From Solibacillus sp. FSL R7-0682 (GTDB lineage Bacteria; Bacillota; Bacilli; Bacillales_A; Planococcaceae): a stretch of 64,000 bases of DNA. The notes under the pieces are model-generated. The model was not told the origin of the DNA. It made no database searches and saw nothing but the letters and a program-made list of their open reading frames with translations. Location: NCBI RefSeq assembly GCF_038005985.1, contig NZ_JBBOUI010000001.1, positions 1,694,001-1,758,000 of the forward strand, in the 5' to 3' direction. Position numbers and translations under genes: made by a program. Shown here in pieces: positions 63,962 through 64,000 of this stretch (its first letter is position 1; every line of letters begins with the position of its first letter).

Positions 63962-64000
63962 TTGAAAAATTTAAAAGCTATCGGGACTATTTTTGCTTCA
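63962..64000 (+). CDS. Start of a gene with signal-peptide-like N-terminus (truncated by window end)
   Basis: GGAGGGG at 63951-63957 precedes TTG 63962, which opens MKNLKAIGTIFAS. Two lysines followed by a hydrophobic start suggest a secreted or membrane protein. Only 13 codons are visible, so no family can be named. Confidence 0.6.
   Translation, partial: MKNLKAIGTIFAS

Overview
The window is a 64 kb piece of an AT-rich chromosome from an endospore-forming member of the Bacillales. spo0A and spoIVB are present, ribosome-binding sites are strong (AGGAGG-like), TTG and GTG starts are common, and the gene order is close to the B. subtilis accB to yqjE arc. Interrupted synteny, a bcd-lpd-bkd operon without ptb/buk, and complete methylmalonyl-CoA genes suggest a Planococcaceae-type organism (Lysinibacillus/Solibacillus-like). 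That assignment is inference from gene content and protein character, not from a database search.

Layout. 1-1.8 kb: end of accB, then accC. 1.9-12.5 kb: accessory genes lying where B. subtilis has yqhY next (a small broken peptide gene, a lipoprotein, a PbuO-type purine permease under a PurR operator, a five-gene peptide ABC transporter with an M20 peptidase, an MscS channel). 12.6-17.2 kb: the Asp23 protein YqhY, then glpD-glpF-glpK. 17.6-29.7 kb: the conserved block nusB-folD-xseA-xseB-ispA-dxs-tlyA-(psiE, reverse)-argR-recN-spoIVB-spo0A. 29.8-34 kb: a loose stretch of lipoproteins, small membrane proteins and gene remnants. 34-36.7 kb: a FapA-type protein, a glycerophosphodiesterase and a reverse DUF2627 gene. 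37-52 kb: branched-chain amino acid and propionyl-CoA catabolism (bcd-lpdV-bkdAA-bkdAB-bkdB, mutA-mutB-meaB, brxB, yqjA, reverse prli42, mce-pccB). 52-60 kb: accessory and stress genes inserted between the yqjD-like carboxyltransferase and the yqjE-like peptidase. 60-64 kb: a GC-rich intergenic repeat, acetyltransferases (one frameshifted), an ABC-2-type permease with a PadR-type regulator, and the start of a further gene.

How it fits together. Leucine, valine and isoleucine are deaminated by Bcd and oxidised by the Bkd complex. The propionyl-CoA formed can be carboxylated by the carboxyltransferase, epimerised by Mce and rearranged to succinyl-CoA by MutAB, guarded by MeaB. A near-consensus catabolite-responsive element sits just before bcd, so glucose repression of the pathway is likely. 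No sigma-54 site is visible there. Another cre candidate precedes the peptide importer. spo0A has a sigma-H-type promoter overlapped by a 0A box, and spoIVB has a forespore-type promoter.

Most noteworthy items: a 31-codon Prli42 stressosome-anchor gene; an AAC(6')-like gene broken by loss of one copy of an 8-bp direct repeat; a probable CTG-initiated membrane protein; a compact SpoIVB; a 22-bp operator-like palindrome before the permease/PadR pair; and several small broken peptide genes. I saw no CRISPR array, rRNA, tRNA, insertion sequence, prophage or clear riboswitch. I found no convincing new multi-gene defence or biosynthetic system.
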